NCBI GenBank assembly: GCA_913774625.1
Contig: CAJYHL010000021.1
Coordinates: 62,001-126,000 of the forward strand
Source: an uncultured Acidovorax sp.
Lineage (GTDB): Bacteria; Pseudomonadota; Gammaproteobacteria; Burkholderiales; Burkholderiaceae_C
Length of the DNA stretch: 64,000 nucleotides
Reading direction: 5' to 3'
The notes under the pieces were generated by a model that was given only the letters and a program-made list of their open reading frames with translations, ran no database searches and was not told the origin of the DNA. A program made the position numbers and the translations under genes. How positions within the stretch are numbered: the stretch's first letter is position 1; each line of letters starts with the position of its first letter. Below, in pieces: positions 9,010-18,301 of the stretch.

Positions 9010-11931
9010 TCAGCTCAGCAGCTGCCGCAGCACGTAAGGCAGGATCCCGCCCGCACGGTAGTAGTCCACCTCGATGGGCGTGTCGATGCGCAAGGTCACG
9101 ACCACTTCCTGGCGCGAGCCATCGGCGCGGTGGATCACCAGCCGCGCCGCGCTCTGCGGCGTGAGCGCGGGATCGGGCAGCACGTCGATCACCTCGTCGC
9201 CCTTCAGGCCCAGCGACTCCCAGGAATCATCGCCACGGAACTGCAGCGGCAGCACGCCCATGCCGACAAGGTTGGAGCGGTGGATGCGCTCGAAGCTGCG
9301 CGCCACCACGGCCTTGATGCCCAGCAGCTGCGTGCCCTTGGCCGCCCAGTCGCGGCTGGAGCCCGTGCCGTACTCTTCCCCGGCGAAGATCACGGTGGGC
9401 GTGCCGTCCGCGATGTATTGCATCGCGGCATCGAAGATCGGCAGCTTCTTGCCCCGCGAGGGCCCGTCGTTCTGGTACAGCGTGACGCCGCCTTCCTCGC
9501 GCGAGCCGTCCGGCAGCGGGGGAATCATCAGGTTCTTGATGCGCACGTTGGCGAAGGTGCCGCGCATCATCACGTCGTGGTTGCCGCGCCGCGCGCCATA
9601 GCTGTTGAAGTCCTGCTTCATCACGCCGTGCTCGCGCAGCCACTGGCCCGCGGGCGAGCTTTCCTTGATGGAACCGGCCGGCGAGATGTGATCGGTAGTG
9701 ATGGAATCGCCGAACAGGGCCATGATGCGCGCGCCCCGCACGGCTTCGGTGCCATCGGATTCTCCGGTCCGCTTGTCACCTGCTCCCTCCGCCTCGTTTT
9801 CGATGGCGAAGTGCTCGAAGAAAGGCGGCTCGGCGATATACGTGCTGGCTGGCCAGACATAGGTGTCGCCCTTCACGCCCTTGATCTTGCTCCACAGGGC
9901 GCCGGGGTCGGTTTCGACCTTGGCGTAGTTCTGCTTGAAGGCCTTGCCGTTCATGGCGTACTTCATCAGGGCATTCACTTCTTCGCTGCTGGGCCAGATA
10001 TCACCCAGATAGATGTCGCGTCCGCCCTTGCCCCGTCCCACCGGCTCGGTCATCAGGTCGCGCAGCACCGTGCCCGCGATGGCGTAGGCCACCACCAGCG
10101 GCGGGCTGGCCAGGAAATTGGCCTTGATATTGGGATGGATGCGCGCCTCGAAGTTGCGGTTGCCCGACAGCACGGCCGCGCACACCAGTTCGTTGCCCGT
10201 GATGGCCTCGTTCAACTCGGGCGTGAGGTCGCCCGCATTGCCGATGCAGGTCGTGCAGCCGTAGCCGGCCAGCGCGAAGCCCAGCTTTTCCAGGTAGGGC
10301 AGCAGGCCGGTTTCCGTGAGGTATTCGGTGACGATGCGAGACCCGGGTGCCAGCGAGGTCTTGATGTGCGGCTGCACCCTGAGCCCTGCCTCCACGGCCT
10401 TCTTGGCCAGCAGGCCGGCCGCCAGCAGCACGCTGGGGTTGGAGGTGTTGGTGCAGCTGGTGATGGCCGCGATCAGCACGTCGCCGTTGCCGATGCTGAG
10501 GTCCGCCGGTTTGGCCTTGGCCGGCGCAAGCGCGGCAGCACTGTCCTGCTGGGCGGCGAGCTTGGGCTTGTTGTGCTCCATCTCCACCAAAAAGCGCGGA
10601 CCGCCCTCGGGCGCGGGTTTGCCTGCGGGCACGGGGGCATCGGCCTCGTCGCCCGGGCGGCGCACACGGTAGCGCTCGGCCAGCAGGTCGGCCGGGCGGT
10701 TGAAGCCGCTCTCTGCTGCCGGCCGGGAAAAGAGCGCAGTGAACTGCTCGGCCACCTGGCCCAGCTCGATACGGTCCTGCGGGCGCTTGGGGCCCGCCAG
10801 GCTGGGGGTGACATCGCCCAGATCCAGCCGGACCACCTGCGAATAGTCGATGGCGCCATCCTCAGGCACGCCGAACAGGCCCTGCGCCCTGAAATAGGCC
10901 TCGAAGGCTTCGATTTCGCCCTTGGTGCGCCCGGTGCCCTTGAAATATTCGATGGTTTTCTCATCGACCGGGAAAAACCCCATGGTGGCGCCGTACTCGG
11001 GCGCCATGTTGCCGATGGTGGCGCGGTCGGGCAGCGACAGGGTGCGGGTGCCCTCGCCGAAGAACTCCACGAACTTGCCCACCACCTTGTGGCGCCGCAG
11101 GATCTCGGTCACGGTCAGTACTAGGTCGGTGGCCGTGACGCCCTCGCGCAGCCGGCCCGTCAGCTCGAAGCCCACCACGTCTGGCGTGAGGAAATAAACC
11201 GGCTGGCCCAGCATGGCGGCTTCGGCCTCGATACCGCCCACGCCCCAGGCCACCACGCCGATACCGTTGATCATGGTGGTGTGGCTGTCGGTGCCAACCA
11301 GGGTGTCGGGGTAATAGACATCACCCTTGGCGCGATGCACGCCGCGCGCCAGATATTCCAGATTCACTTGGTGGACGATGCCGAAGCCCGGCGGCACGAC
11401 ACCGAAAGTGTCGAAGGCCTGCATGCCCCATTTCATGAATTCATACCGCTCGCGGTTGCGCTGGAATTCCAGCTTCATGTTCAGGTCGAGCGCCTTCTTG
11501 GTGCCGTAGTAATCCACCATGATGGAATGGTCCACCACCAGATCGACAGGCACCAGCGGCTCGATCTTCTTTGGATTCTTGCCCAGTTTCTGCGCCGCAC
11601 TGCGCATCGCGGCCAAGTCGGCCAGCAGCGGCACGCCGGTGAAATCCTGCAGCACCACGCGCGAAACGACGAAGGGAATCTCGTCGGTACGCGCCGCATT
11701 GGGCTGCCAGCGCGCCAACTGCTCCACATGCTCGGCGGTCACCTTGCGTCCATCGCAATTGCGCAATACCGATTCAAGAACGATGCGGAGGGATACAGGC
11801 AGCCGGTTGATGGACGGAAACTGCCGGGCAAGCGCTGGCAGCGAATACAGCCGGCCCTTTTTTCCGGAAGTCGTCTTGAATGACTGCAAGGTGCCGGCAA
11901 AGTCGTGGGCGGGGGCTTTGGAGGTAGCCAT
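9010..11931 (-). CDS. acnA: aconitate hydratase A
   Basis: A 973-aa aconitase that interconverts citrate and isocitrate in the TCA cycle using a [4Fe-4S] cluster. The cluster cysteines are visible in ITSCTNTSN and [10 protein letters not shown]. Substrate-site motifs include [42 protein letters not shown] and [16 protein letters not shown] in the C-terminal swivel domain. It is about 80 residues longer than E. coli AcnA. The extra residues lie in an Ala/Pro/Lys-rich insert before the first cluster cysteine and a charged insert ([17 protein letters not shown]) before the swivel domain. The start has an AGGAG five bases upstream of the ATG. It is monocistronic by layout, with a strong hairpin after it. 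Confidence 0.96.
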   Translation of the reverse strand: MATSKAPAHDFAGTLQSFKTTSGKKGRLYSLPALARQFPSINRLPVSLRIVLESVLRNCDGRKVTAEHVEQLARWQPNAARTDEIPFVVSRVVLQDFTGVPLLADLAAMRSAAQKLGKNPKKIEPLVPVDLVVDHSIMVDYYGTKKALDLNMKLEFQRNRERYEFMKWGMQAFDTFGVVPPGFGIVHQVNLEYLARGVHRAKGDVYYPDTLVGTDSHTTMINGIGVVAWGVGGIEAEAAMLGQPVYFLTPDVVGFELTGRLREGVTATDLVLTVTEILRRHKVVGKFVEFFGEGTRTLSLPDRATIGNMAPEYGATMGFFPVDEKTIEYFKGTGRTKGEIEAFEAYFRAQGLFGVPEDGAIDYSQVVRLDLGDVTPSLAGPKRPQDRIELGQVAEQFTALFSRPAAESGFNRPADLLAERYRVRRPGDEADAPVPAGKPAPEGGPRFLVEMEHNKPKLAAQQDSAAALAPAKAKPADLSIGNGDVLIAAITSCTNTSNPSVLLAAGLLAKKAVEAGLRVQPHIKTSLAPGSRIVTEYLTETGLLPYLEKLGFALAGYGCTTCIGNAGDLTPELNEAITGNELVCAAVLSGNRNFEARIHPNIKANFLASPPLVVAYAIAGTVLRDLMTEPVGRGKGGRDIYLGDIWPSSEEVNALMKYAMNGKAFKQNYAKVETDPGALWSKIKGVKGDTYVWPASTYIAEPPFFEHFAIENEAEGAGDKRTGESDGTEAVRGARIMALFGDSITTDHISPAGSIKESSPAGQWLREHGVMKQDFNSYGARRGNHDVMMRGTFANVRIKNLMIPPLPDGSREEGGVTLYQNDGPSRGKKLPIFDAAMQYIADGTPTVIFAGEEYGTGSSRDWAAKGTQLLGIKAVVARSFERIHRSNLVGMGVLPLQFRGDDSWESLGLKGDEVIDVLPDPALTPQSAARLVIHRADGSRQEVVVTLRIDTPIEVDYYRAGGILPYVLRQLLS

Positions 11932-12434
11932 GAGAACTCCTGTGGGACGAATAAAAACTATCGATCTTTTAGGATTTATTTATTTTGGCTACGGAACTTT
12001 CAGAGAAAAAACCGCACTCGCAAAATCCCGGAGCCGTGATCTTTCCTCGAGGGCCGTGCCATGAAGGTCTTGCATGCTTGAACCACTGCACAGGCTGGAT
12101 GTACATCGCGGCAATCCAAGCCTGACCGCGGGCGCCGATGTTCCTGCTACCCGTTTCATGCGGTGCATTGTCCTCGTGAACAGCTTGCCTCGATGTCAGC
12201 GAACACCTCGCGGCAGAAGGCCGGCGGCATTCCCTCCGGTACCGATCAGTCCTGCTGCGATGAACCGCACAGTACCAGCGGCACTAGATTGACGTTGCCG
12301 CCGATCAGCCGGCGCAAAACAAAAAAGCCTGCCGTTGCCGGCAGGCCTTGATGGTTTCTGGCAAAAGAAGAAAAAAGAATGGAACCCTGAGCACCCTCCT
12401 TTTGAGGATGAGGCAAAGATCCGTTCCAATTTAA
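11932..12434. other. acnA-hns intergenic region, no convincing gene
   Basis: The first ~80 bases (upstream of acnA on the minus strand) are markedly A+T-rich and probably hold its promoter, but I could not pick a confident -35/-10 pair. The terminator of the H-NS-type gene lies at 12321-12346. Short open frames here show no family features, and I see no RNA gene. Confidence 0.6.
12321..12346 (-). terminator. rho-independent terminator of the H-NS-type gene
   Basis: The 8-bp perfect stem GCCTGCCG-TTGC-CGGCAGGC (12327-12346) is followed on the minus strand by six Ts (complement of A 12321-12326). It lies about 90 bp after the stop codon. Confidence 0.8.
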
Positions 12435-12734
12435 TCAAATTGCAAATTGCTCGCGATTTTCGTTCTGGATCCACTTGGGAGCCTTGCCGCGGCCGGTCCA
12501 GGTCTGACCGGTAGCGGGATTGCGATATTTGGGTGCAACCTTGGTGCCGCTGCTGGAGGAGGCGCGCGAAGAAGCACGGCCGGCGGGGAAAACATCCTGC
12601 GCGGTCAGACCATATTCGGCGACCAGGCTGCGCACCTGCGCAACGGCATCAGACAATTCGCGGCGGCGAGCTTCATTGATCTGCTGCTCCAGGGCTTCAC
12701 GCTGCTTGAGGAGTTCTTTGTAGCTGGTGGTCAT
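12435..12734 (-). CDS. H-NS family nucleoid-associated protein
   Basis: A 99-aa protein with a charged N-terminal coiled-coil oligomerisation helix (YKELLKQREALEQQINEARR), a Ser/Ala linker and the H-NS C-terminal DNA-binding core, ending in RNPATGQTWTGRGKAPKWI. The core matches the TWTGRGRxPxW consensus that contacts the minor groove. Proteins of this size are the usual betaproteobacterial H-NS type and silence A+T-rich DNA. The start at 12734 (MTTSYKELL) fits the family; an upstream in-frame ATG at 12860 would add about 42 atypical residues. A TATAAT-like -10 on the minus strand (12776-12771) lies upstream. In this window the A+T-richer pilus operon would be a natural target, which is inference only. 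Confidence 0.93.
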   Translation of the reverse strand: MTTSYKELLKQREALEQQINEARRRELSDAVAQVRSLVAEYGLTAQDVFPAGRASSRASSSSGTKVAPKYRNPATGQTWTGRGKAPKWIQNENREQFAI

Positions 12735-13017
12735 GGTGTGGTGTGCGACAAGGTTTGGATAGAAGCCTCGATTATAAGAAATTTTGTGGCAATCATTGAA
12801 GATGGCTGCCTCCTTGAATGCGGAAACGTCACATTCAGAAGCCGAATCAGAAGATTCCATGAACTAAAGATTCACTTCCACAGCCATGCGCCCCGGAGCG
12901 ATGGGGGTTAATCCCCGGCCGCACTCCCGCATTGCCTCCCAAGCAAATGCCCTCTTCTGCACGCCGGAAAGCGCAAAATCCAGGCCTTCTCCCTTCAACC
13001 GACCAACAACATCCACG

Positions 13018-13860
13018 ATGGCAATTTACTGTATTGGCGATGTACAAGGCTGCGACTCCGCATTGGCCCGGCTGCTGGAACAGATCGACTTCTCCTCCAG
13101 CCGAGACACCGTCTACTTGCTGGGCGATCTGGTGAACCGCGGCCCCGCTTCAGCCGACGTGCTGCGTCGCTGCATGCGGCTGGGCGACAGCGTCCGCGTC
13201 CTGCTGGGCAACCACGACCTGCATCTGCTGGCCGCCGCTCATGGGGCCCGCAAACCCTCGCGCAGGGACACGCTTGACGCCGTGCTCCAGGCGCCCGACC
13301 GCGATGCGCTGCTGCAATGGCTGCGGCAACAGCCCCTGGCACGGCGGCTGCGCCATGGAGATGGCGATCTGCTCATGGTCCACGCAGGTGTGCTGCCGGC
13401 CTGGACGGCCGACGACGCCATGGCCTGCGCGGGCGAGGTCGAAGCCGTGCTGCGAAGCCCGGAGCTGCCGGACTTCCTGCACGCCATGTATGGCAACGCG
13501 CCCGATCGCTGGAGCGACGGACTGCAAGGCACCGACCGCCTGCGCGTGATCGTCAACGCGCTGACCCGGCTGCGCTTTTGCTCGCCCGAGGGCGTCATGG
13601 ACTTCGACAGCACCGAATCGGCAGCGCAGGCGCCACAAGGGCTGCTGCCCTGGTTCGACGTGCCCGGACGCCGCACGGAAAACACGCTGCTCGCTTTCGG
13701 CCACTGGTCCACGCTGGGATGGATGAACCGGCCGCAGCTGCTGGGACTGGACACGGGCTGCGTCTGGGGCGGCTGCCTGAGTGCAGTGCGGTTCGGCACC
13801 ACACTGGCCGAACGCGAGCATCTGCAGGTGCATTGCGAACAGGCTCAAGTCCCGGGCTGA
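13018..13860 (+). CDS. apaH: bis(5'-nucleosyl)-tetraphosphatase, symmetrical (ApaH)
   Basis: The 280-aa protein has the same length as E. coli ApaH. It hydrolyses Ap4A to two ADP and also removes Np4 caps from RNA. The metallophosphoesterase motifs are in order: GDVQGC (residues 7-12), GDLVNRG (36-42) and GNHD (64-67), with a downstream metal-ligand His in LLMVHAGVLPAW and FGHWSTLG near the C-terminus. The start at 13018 places MAIYCIGDVQG at the N-terminus as in the family. It converges with the RhlE-type helicase, with an 84-bp gap that holds a minus-strand terminator. Confidence 0.95.
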   Translation: MAIYCIGDVQGCDSALARLLEQIDFSSSRDTVYLLGDLVNRGPASADVLRRCMRLGDSVRVLLGNHDLHLLAAAHGARKPSRRDTLDAVLQAPDRDALLQWLRQQPLARRLRHGDGDLLMVHAGVLPAWTADDAMACAGEVEAVLRSPELPDFLHAMYGNAPDRWSDGLQGTDRLRVIVNALTRLRFCSPEGVMDFDSTESAAQAPQGLLPWFDVPGRRTENTLLAFGHWSTLGWMNRPQLLGLDTGCVWGGCLSAVRFGTTLAEREHLQVHCEQAQVPG

Positions 13861-13890
13861 CCGCCTCAGCCCCGGAGAAACAGCCAGACG

Positions 13891-13917
13891 AAAAAAAGGC
13901 CCTGCACCCGCAGAGCC
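13891..13917 (-). terminator. terminator of the RhlE-type helicase gene
   Basis: The stem GGCCCTGC-ACCC-GCAGAGCC (13898-13917, one internal mismatch) is followed on the minus strand by seven Ts (complement of A 13891-13897). It lies about 30 bp beyond the helicase stop codon. Confidence 0.65.
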
Positions 13918-13944
13918 TTGTCGGTAACCGCCATCGCAGCCGAA

Positions 13945-15402
13945 TTACGACTGCCCGGAAGTCTCAGGCTGGGGCGCCTTGAACAGCGCCGCCACTTTGC
14001 GCTTGTGCTTGATATTCGCGGATATGCCGCTGCGCACAGGCTGCGACTTGGTGGCGGATTCCCACGCCGGAGCCCCCTCGGCCGCCGCCGAAGATGCCTC
14101 GTAAGGCTGATCGAAGAACGGATCGCGCGGCGCGGCACTCGGGCGGTGACTGCGCGGCTCCCGGCGTTCGCGGCTGCCATGGCTGCTGCCGCCGCTACGG
14201 CCCTCTTCTTCATCGCGCCAAGCGCGGCGGCCATCGTTGAAGCGGCCACCCGTGCGCTCCGGCTCGAACTCGACCGCTTCGAGGTCGATCTTCTTCTTGG
14301 TCAGCTTCTCGATATCGCCCACCAGACGCGCATCGCTGCTGGACACCAGCGTCACAGCGAGGCCCGACGCGCCAGCGCGGCCCGTGCGGCCGATGCGGTG
14401 GACATAGTCTTCGGCGTTGAACGGCACGTCGAAGTTGAACACCGCCGGCACGTCCTTGATGTCCAGGCCGCGCGCTGCCACATCGGTACACACCAGCAGA
14501 TCGACTTCGCCCTTTTTAAAGGCCTCGAGCGCCTTCAGGCGTTCATCCTGGCTCTTGTCGCCGTGCAGCGCCGCCGTCTTGAGGCCTTCGCGCTCCAGCG
14601 AGCGGGCCAGCCGCGCGCAGCCCAGCTTGCTGTTGACGAAGATGAAGGCTTGGCGAACGCCACGGTCCTTGAGCACCTTGTGGATGGCGCGGCGCTTGTC
14701 GTCGTCGGAGACCGAGTAGAAGCGCTGCTCGACGGTAGAGGCGGTTTCGTTCGGGCGGGCGACCTCGATGGTCACCGGGTTCTGCAGGTAGCTGCCGGCC
14801 AGGCGCTTGATCTCCGGGGAGAAGGTAGCCGAAAAGAGCAGCGTGGTGCGTTGCTTGGGCAGGTACGACAGGATGCGCTGCAGGTCAGGCAGAAAGCCGA
14901 TGTCGAGCATGCGGTCGGCTTCGTCGAGCACCACGTATTCGACCTGGTTGAGCACGGCGTTCTTGGCTTCGATGTGGTCGAGCAGTCGGCCGGGCGTGGC
15001 CACCAGCACTTCGACGCCCTTCTTGAGCTCGAGCGTCTGTGGCTTCATGTCCATGCCGCCGAACACCACCGTGCTGCGCAGCTTGGTGTGCTTGGCGTAG
15101 AGCGCGATCTGCTGGGCCACCTGGTCGGCCAGCTCGCGCGTGGGCAGCAGCACCAGGGCGCGCACCGGATGGCGCGCGGGCGAGGTGGAACTGTTTTCGT
15201 GCTTGAGCAGGCGCTGCAGCAGCGGCAGCGAGAACGCCGCGGTCTTGCCGGTGCCGGTCTGGGCGGCGCCCATCACGTCCTGGCCGGTCAGCACGACGGG
15301 AATGGCCTGCGCCTGGATGGGCGTCATGGACTCATAGCCCATCTCGGCCACAGCACGCGCCAGGGGCTCGGCCAGCGATAGATTGGAAAAGGAACTTGTC
15401 AT
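13945..15402 (-). CDS. rhlE: DEAD-box ATP-dependent RNA helicase, RhlE type
   Basis: A 485-aa superfamily 2 helicase. Visible motifs are: Q motif region (MTPIQAQAIPVV), motif I AQTGTGKT, motif Ia PTRELA, motif II DEAD (VVLDEADRMLDIGF), motif III SAT, motif IV region FIFVNSKLG, motif V CTDVAARGLDI and motif VI HRIGRTGR. The N-terminal TSSFSNLSLAEPLARAV and the basic, low-complexity C-terminal tail (Arg/Ser/His-rich, ending QTIKHKRK-like NIKHKRKVAALF) fit RhlE proteins, which remodel RNA in ribosome assembly and decay. Assignment to RhlE rather than another DEAD-box subgroup is by overall resemblance. The first ATG is used. Confidence 0.93.
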   Translation of the reverse strand: MTSSFSNLSLAEPLARAVAEMGYESMTPIQAQAIPVVLTGQDVMGAAQTGTGKTAAFSLPLLQRLLKHENSSTSPARHPVRALVLLPTRELADQVAQQIALYAKHTKLRSTVVFGGMDMKPQTLELKKGVEVLVATPGRLLDHIEAKNAVLNQVEYVVLDEADRMLDIGFLPDLQRILSYLPKQRTTLLFSATFSPEIKRLAGSYLQNPVTIEVARPNETASTVEQRFYSVSDDDKRRAIHKVLKDRGVRQAFIFVNSKLGCARLARSLEREGLKTAALHGDKSQDERLKALEAFKKGEVDLLVCTDVAARGLDIKDVPAVFNFDVPFNAEDYVHRIGRTGRAGASGLAVTLVSSSDARLVGDIEKLTKKKIDLEAVEFEPERTGGRFNDGRRAWRDEEEGRSGGSSHGSRERREPRSHRPSAAPRDPFFDQPYEASSAAAEGAPAWESATKSQPVRSGISANIKHKRKVAALFKAPQPETSGQS

Positions 15403-15512
15403 TTGAGCCTTCTATTGTCGCACCAGGGCGCGACAAGGCTGTTTTTTTACTGTAAAGCCGTGTCCAGGCTGTGGCACAAGCGCTCCGCCGAGGCCGGCCG
15501 CAATGCCGGCAA

Positions 15513-15529
15513 GCTATTAAAACAATAGC
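15513..15529. repeat. 17-nt hairpin repeat GCTAT-N7-ATAGC, copy 1
   Basis: GCTATTAAAACAATAGC, arms GCTATT/AATAGC perfect, lies between the helicase and ypfJ genes. It is one of seven related short hairpins in intergenic DNA of this window (see 18250, 32028, 40427, 44828, 47725, 59978). Confidence 0.7.
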
Positions 15530-15568
15530 GACAGACGTCGATATGACGTGCGCCAGGGCCCGCGCGCC

Positions 15569-16453
15569 TCACAAGGTGCGGGTCGAAAAGGTATCGCAGC
15601 TTTTCACGCTGCCGGTCTGCAGCCCGGTCTGGAACCAGCGTTGGCGCTGGGCACTGGTTCCGTGGGTGAAGCTGTCAGGCACCACGGCACCACCGCCGGC
15701 GCGCTGCAGGGCATCGTCGCCGATCTTGGCGGCGGCATTCATGGCTTCCTCCACATCGCCCTGCTCCAGGATCTGCCGCGCGTTCTGCGCATGGTGCGCC
15801 CAGACCCCGGCGAAGCAGTCGGCCTGAAGCTCCAGCCGCACGGAAAGATGGTTGTATTCGACTTGGCTCACGCGGCCCCGCATCTGGTCCACCTTTTCGC
15901 TGATGCCCAGCAGGTTCTGCACGTGATGCCCCACTTCATGCGCGATGACATAGGCCTGGGCGAAATCGCCGGGCGCGCCCAGTTGGTTCTTGAGGGTCTG
16001 GTAGAAGCTCAGGTCGATATAGACCTTGCGGTCGGCCGGGCAGTAGAAGGGCCCCATCGCCGACTGGCCGGTCCCGCACGCGGTGGGAGTGCTGCCACGG
16101 AACAGCACCAGCCGCGGCTGCTGGTAGGTGCCTCCGCCCTTGCGGAAGATGTCGCCCCAGACGTCCTCGGTGTCGGCAAGCACGGTGGAAACGAAGCGCG
16201 CCATGGTGTCGTCCGCGGGCGGCTTGTGCGCGGGCACCTGCTGCGGCTGCACCTGCGCGGGCGGACCACCACTGAGCAGCCCCAGGATGGTGAGCGGGTT
16301 CACGCCCAGGATCCAGCCGCCCAGCAGCGCCACGACGATGGTGCCCACGCCGATGCTGCGCCCGCCGAAAACGGGGAACCCGCCACCGCCGCCTCCATCG
16401 CTATCGCGGCGGTCCTCTACGTTGTCCGATTCCCGGTTGCCTTCCCACTTCAT
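15569..16453 (-). CDS. ypfJ: YpfJ-type neutral zinc metallopeptidase, membrane anchored
   Basis: The 294-aa protein has a Gly-rich charged N-terminus, one transmembrane segment (about 35-60, [18 protein letters not shown]) and a long extracytoplasmic domain. The zinc motif HEVGHH is at residues 172-177, with the downstream [10 protein letters not shown] as the third-ligand region. This pattern is the putative neutral zinc metallopeptidase family (YpfJ/PF04228). Its substrate is unknown. A GGAG element precedes the ATG by about 10 bases. The leader carries an unusual tetranucleotide repeat (16481-16504). The C-terminus ends near a GCTAT hairpin repeat. Confidence 0.92.
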   Translation of the reverse strand: MKWEGNRESDNVEDRRDSDGGGGGGFPVFGGRSIGVGTIVVALLGGWILGVNPLTILGLLSGGPPAQVQPQQVPAHKPPADDTMARFVSTVLADTEDVWGDIFRKGGGTYQQPRLVLFRGSTPTACGTGQSAMGPFYCPADRKVYIDLSFYQTLKNQLGAPGDFAQAYVIAHEVGHHVQNLLGISEKVDQMRGRVSQVEYNHLSVRLELQADCFAGVWAHHAQNARQILEQGDVEEAMNAAAKIGDDALQRAGGGAVVPDSFTHGTSAQRQRWFQTGLQTGSVKSCDTFSTRTL

Positions 16454-16480
16454 GCCGCTGCTCCATTCCGTTCATTCAGC

Positions 16481-16504
16481 CATTCATTCACTCACTCATT
16501 CATT
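16481..16504. repeat. tetranucleotide repeat upstream of ypfJ
   Basis: Six 4-nt units, (CATT)2(CACT)2(CATT)2 on the plus strand, lie 28 bp upstream of the ypfJ start. On the gene's own strand they read as AATG/AGTG units, which create several overlapping ATGA start-stop triplets. Confidence 0.75.
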
Positions 16505-16558
16505 GGCCGATGGCGCGGATGTTAAGCCGGCAAGCATCCATGCGGGCGACGGCAGGGA

Positions 16559-16804
16559 TCACGGCGACAGCTTCGATGCGCCGGGCTCGGCCGAAGAAGT
16601 GACCTGAACGGCCAGCGTGGCGGGCGGAGCCTGCCGAGCGCTGGCCCGCTCCACCTGTCGGTTCACCACCGACCCCAGAACCGCGATCTGCACCGCTATC
16701 ACCACTCCACCCACCAGCATGATCCACAGGCTCGGACCACGCGAGGGAGGGGAAACCTTCTCATGGCGATGATCTGGAGGCGTTTCGGACATGGACCTGG
16801 ACAT
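16559..16804 (-). CDS. small single-pass membrane protein, unknown function
   Basis: An 81-aa protein with a short hydrophilic His/Pro-rich N-terminus, one transmembrane helix (about 27-47, WIMLVGGVVIAVQIAVLGSVV) and a short C-terminal region of about 34 residues. I recognise no family. The start at 16804 is supported by AGGAG seven bases upstream. It is in the same orientation as ypfJ, about 105 bp ahead of it, so the two might be cotranscribed. The coding call rests on the good ribosome-binding site and the well-formed transmembrane segment; no homology was checked. Confidence 0.6.
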   Translation of the reverse strand: MSRSMSETPPDHRHEKVSPPSRGPSLWIMLVGGVVIAVQIAVLGSVVNRQVERASARQAPPATLAVQVTSSAEPGASKLSP

Positions 16805-16994
16805 GGCGGGCTCCTGGCGTCTTGTTGATTGATGGAGTTGAAGGGAGGCGAAAAGGCAGAGCGAAGATCAGCCTGCATAGCAGCGGGGAAGGAATCCGCT
16901 ATCGCTGCCTCGGCAGAAACGGATCGGGCAAGAGAAACGGAGAGCTGAAGCGGGAACGGATCACAGGAGGCCATTCACGCCTGCGTGTGCGGCG

Positions 16995-17318
16995 TCAGCC
17001 GCGCCGGACTGGCGCACCAGCGAAGTACGGAGCCAGCACCGCGACCAGCGCCTGCAGAGGTGCATCGGCGGCCAGCGCCTGGGCACGTTCCAGCTGCTGC
17101 GCCGCATAGCGGCGGTCGCCCAGCATCATGGCGGCGCTGACGCACTGTCCATGGGCTGCCATGCGCAGCAGGAATTCGTCCAGGCTATCCGCAGGCCAAT
17201 AGGCCCGCGCGCAGCGGAAGGTGCCGTCCGCCGCAGCCAGGCCGGAGGAAGAAGGGGGCAGCGCGGTCAACGCGCCGGATTGTTCGAACCGAGTGGCGGG
17301 CTGGAGTGGAGCAAGCAT
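16995..17318 (-). CDS. hypothetical protein, Ala-rich helical
   Basis: A 107-aa protein of unrecognised family. The N-terminal third is low complexity (Pro/Ser/Ala). The C-terminal part is helical and looks like a short tetratricopeptide-like hairpin (DEFLLRMAAHGQCVSAAMML, then RRYAAQQLERAQALAADAPL). The start at 17318 (MLAPLQ) is a guess without a strong ribosome-binding site; upstream in-frame ATGs exist up to 17411. It lies in a run of minus-strand genes between dcd and the 81-aa membrane protein. Confidence 0.5.
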   Translation of the reverse strand: MLAPLQPATRFEQSGALTALPPSSSGLAAADGTFRCARAYWPADSLDEFLLRMAAHGQCVSAAMMLGDRRYAAQQLERAQALAADAPLQALVAVLAPYFAGAPVRRG

Positions 17319-17504
17319 GGTGACGGTCCCATAAAGGCTGGTGAGCGAGCCGCCTCTAATCTGCGCCGCGCGGCCCTGCAACGCCTTGATACTAGATCGC
17401 GTCCATGACACGGCTCATGCTGCCCCGCGCCGTCGTGCTGTAGGACGGTAGCGCCCCGCCACCGTGCCACTCTTTCCTTGTCTTCTGGCGGCTTAGAACG
17501 TGTT

Positions 17505-17526
17505 CGCGATCTCTCTGGGGATCGCG
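17505..17526. repeat. inverted repeat between dcd and the 107-aa gene
   Basis: The 7-bp arms CGCGATC/GATCGCG flank an 8-nt loop and are preceded by GAACGTGTT. There is no U-run on either strand, so it is not a typical terminator. It sits in about 290 bases without a gene; nothing else is recognisable there. Confidence 0.4.
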
Positions 17527-17611
17527 TTGCCCCGCCCCGGGGCTGGATGCAAGGTTCCCGCGCGCAGCAGGACGGGTGCCTTACAAATGCGGGCAACGCT
17601 GCAGACAGCAC

Positions 17612-18178
17612 CTAGGCCTTGGGCAGCGTGACGCCGCTCTGCCCCTGGTACTTGCCGCCCCGGTCCTTGTAGCTCACCTCGCAGACCTCGTCGCTCTCGA
17701 AGAAAAGCACCTGGGCGCAGCCTTCGCCTGCATAGATGCGCGCGGGCAGCGGCGTGGTGTTGCTGAATTCGAGCGTCACATAGCCCTCCCACTCGGGCTC
17801 GAACGGAGTGACGTTGACGATGATGCCGCAGCGGGCATAGGTGCTCTTGCCCAGGCAGATGGTCAGTACGTTGCGCGGAATGCGGAAGTACTCCACCGTC
17901 CGCGCCAGCGCGAAGCTGTTGGGCGGGATGATGCAGCTGTCGCCATGGAAATCGACGAAGCTCTTCTCATCGAAATGCTTGGGGTCCACCACGGTGCTGT
18001 GGATATTGGTGAACACCTTGAATTCCGGCGCGCAGCGGATGTCGTAGCCATAGCTGCTCGTGCCGTAGCTGATGATCTTGCGGCCCTCCTGCTCGCGGAT
18101 CTGGCCGGGCTCGAACGGATCGATCATGCCGTGCTGCTCTGCCATGCGGCGGATCCATTTGTCGCTCTTGATGCTCAT
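17612..18178 (-). CDS. dcd: dCTP deaminase
   Basis: The 188-aa protein has the usual length for the trimeric dUTPase-fold dCTP deaminase, which converts dCTP to dUTP for thymidylate synthesis. Visible features are N-terminal [27 protein letters not shown], the active-site segment [11 protein letters not shown] and the catalytic-Glu segment [17 protein letters not shown], with QVLFFESDE beyond. The conserved order and spacing match the family throughout. The first ATG is used. It is transcribed away from the guanine deaminase gene's 3' end, with a GCTAT hairpin repeat in the gap. Confidence 0.95.
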   Translation of the reverse strand: MSIKSDKWIRRMAEQHGMIDPFEPGQIREQEGRKIISYGTSSYGYDIRCAPEFKVFTNIHSTVVDPKHFDEKSFVDFHGDSCIIPPNSFALARTVEYFRIPRNVLTICLGKSTYARCGIIVNVTPFEPEWEGYVTLEFSNTTPLPARIYAGEGCAQVLFFESDEVCEVSYKDRGGKYQGQSGVTLPKA

Positions 18179-18249
18179 TGCTTTACTACTCCTGCAGGCT
18201 ATTTTAGGCTTGGCACCCTACGCACCTTGCCGGGCTGCGCCAAGACAAT

Positions 18250-18266
18250 GCTATTGCAAAAATAGC
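18250..18266. repeat. 17-nt hairpin repeat GCTAT-N7-ATAGC, copy 2
   Basis: GCTATTGCAAAAATAGC, arms GCTATT/AATAGC perfect, lies between guaD and dcd. A half-copy GCTATTTTAGG occurs at about 18198. Confidence 0.7.
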
Positions 18267-18301
18267 AGCTGACCCTTGCAGCACAACCGCTACGGGGCCA
18301 G

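Noticed and set aside
4011-9164. A 1700-codon open frame on the plus strand across the monooxygenase and GGDEF-EAL genes
   Set aside because: It is antisense to two clear genes, has a His/Gln/Gly/Arg-biased translation with no family features, and arises from high G+C third positions.
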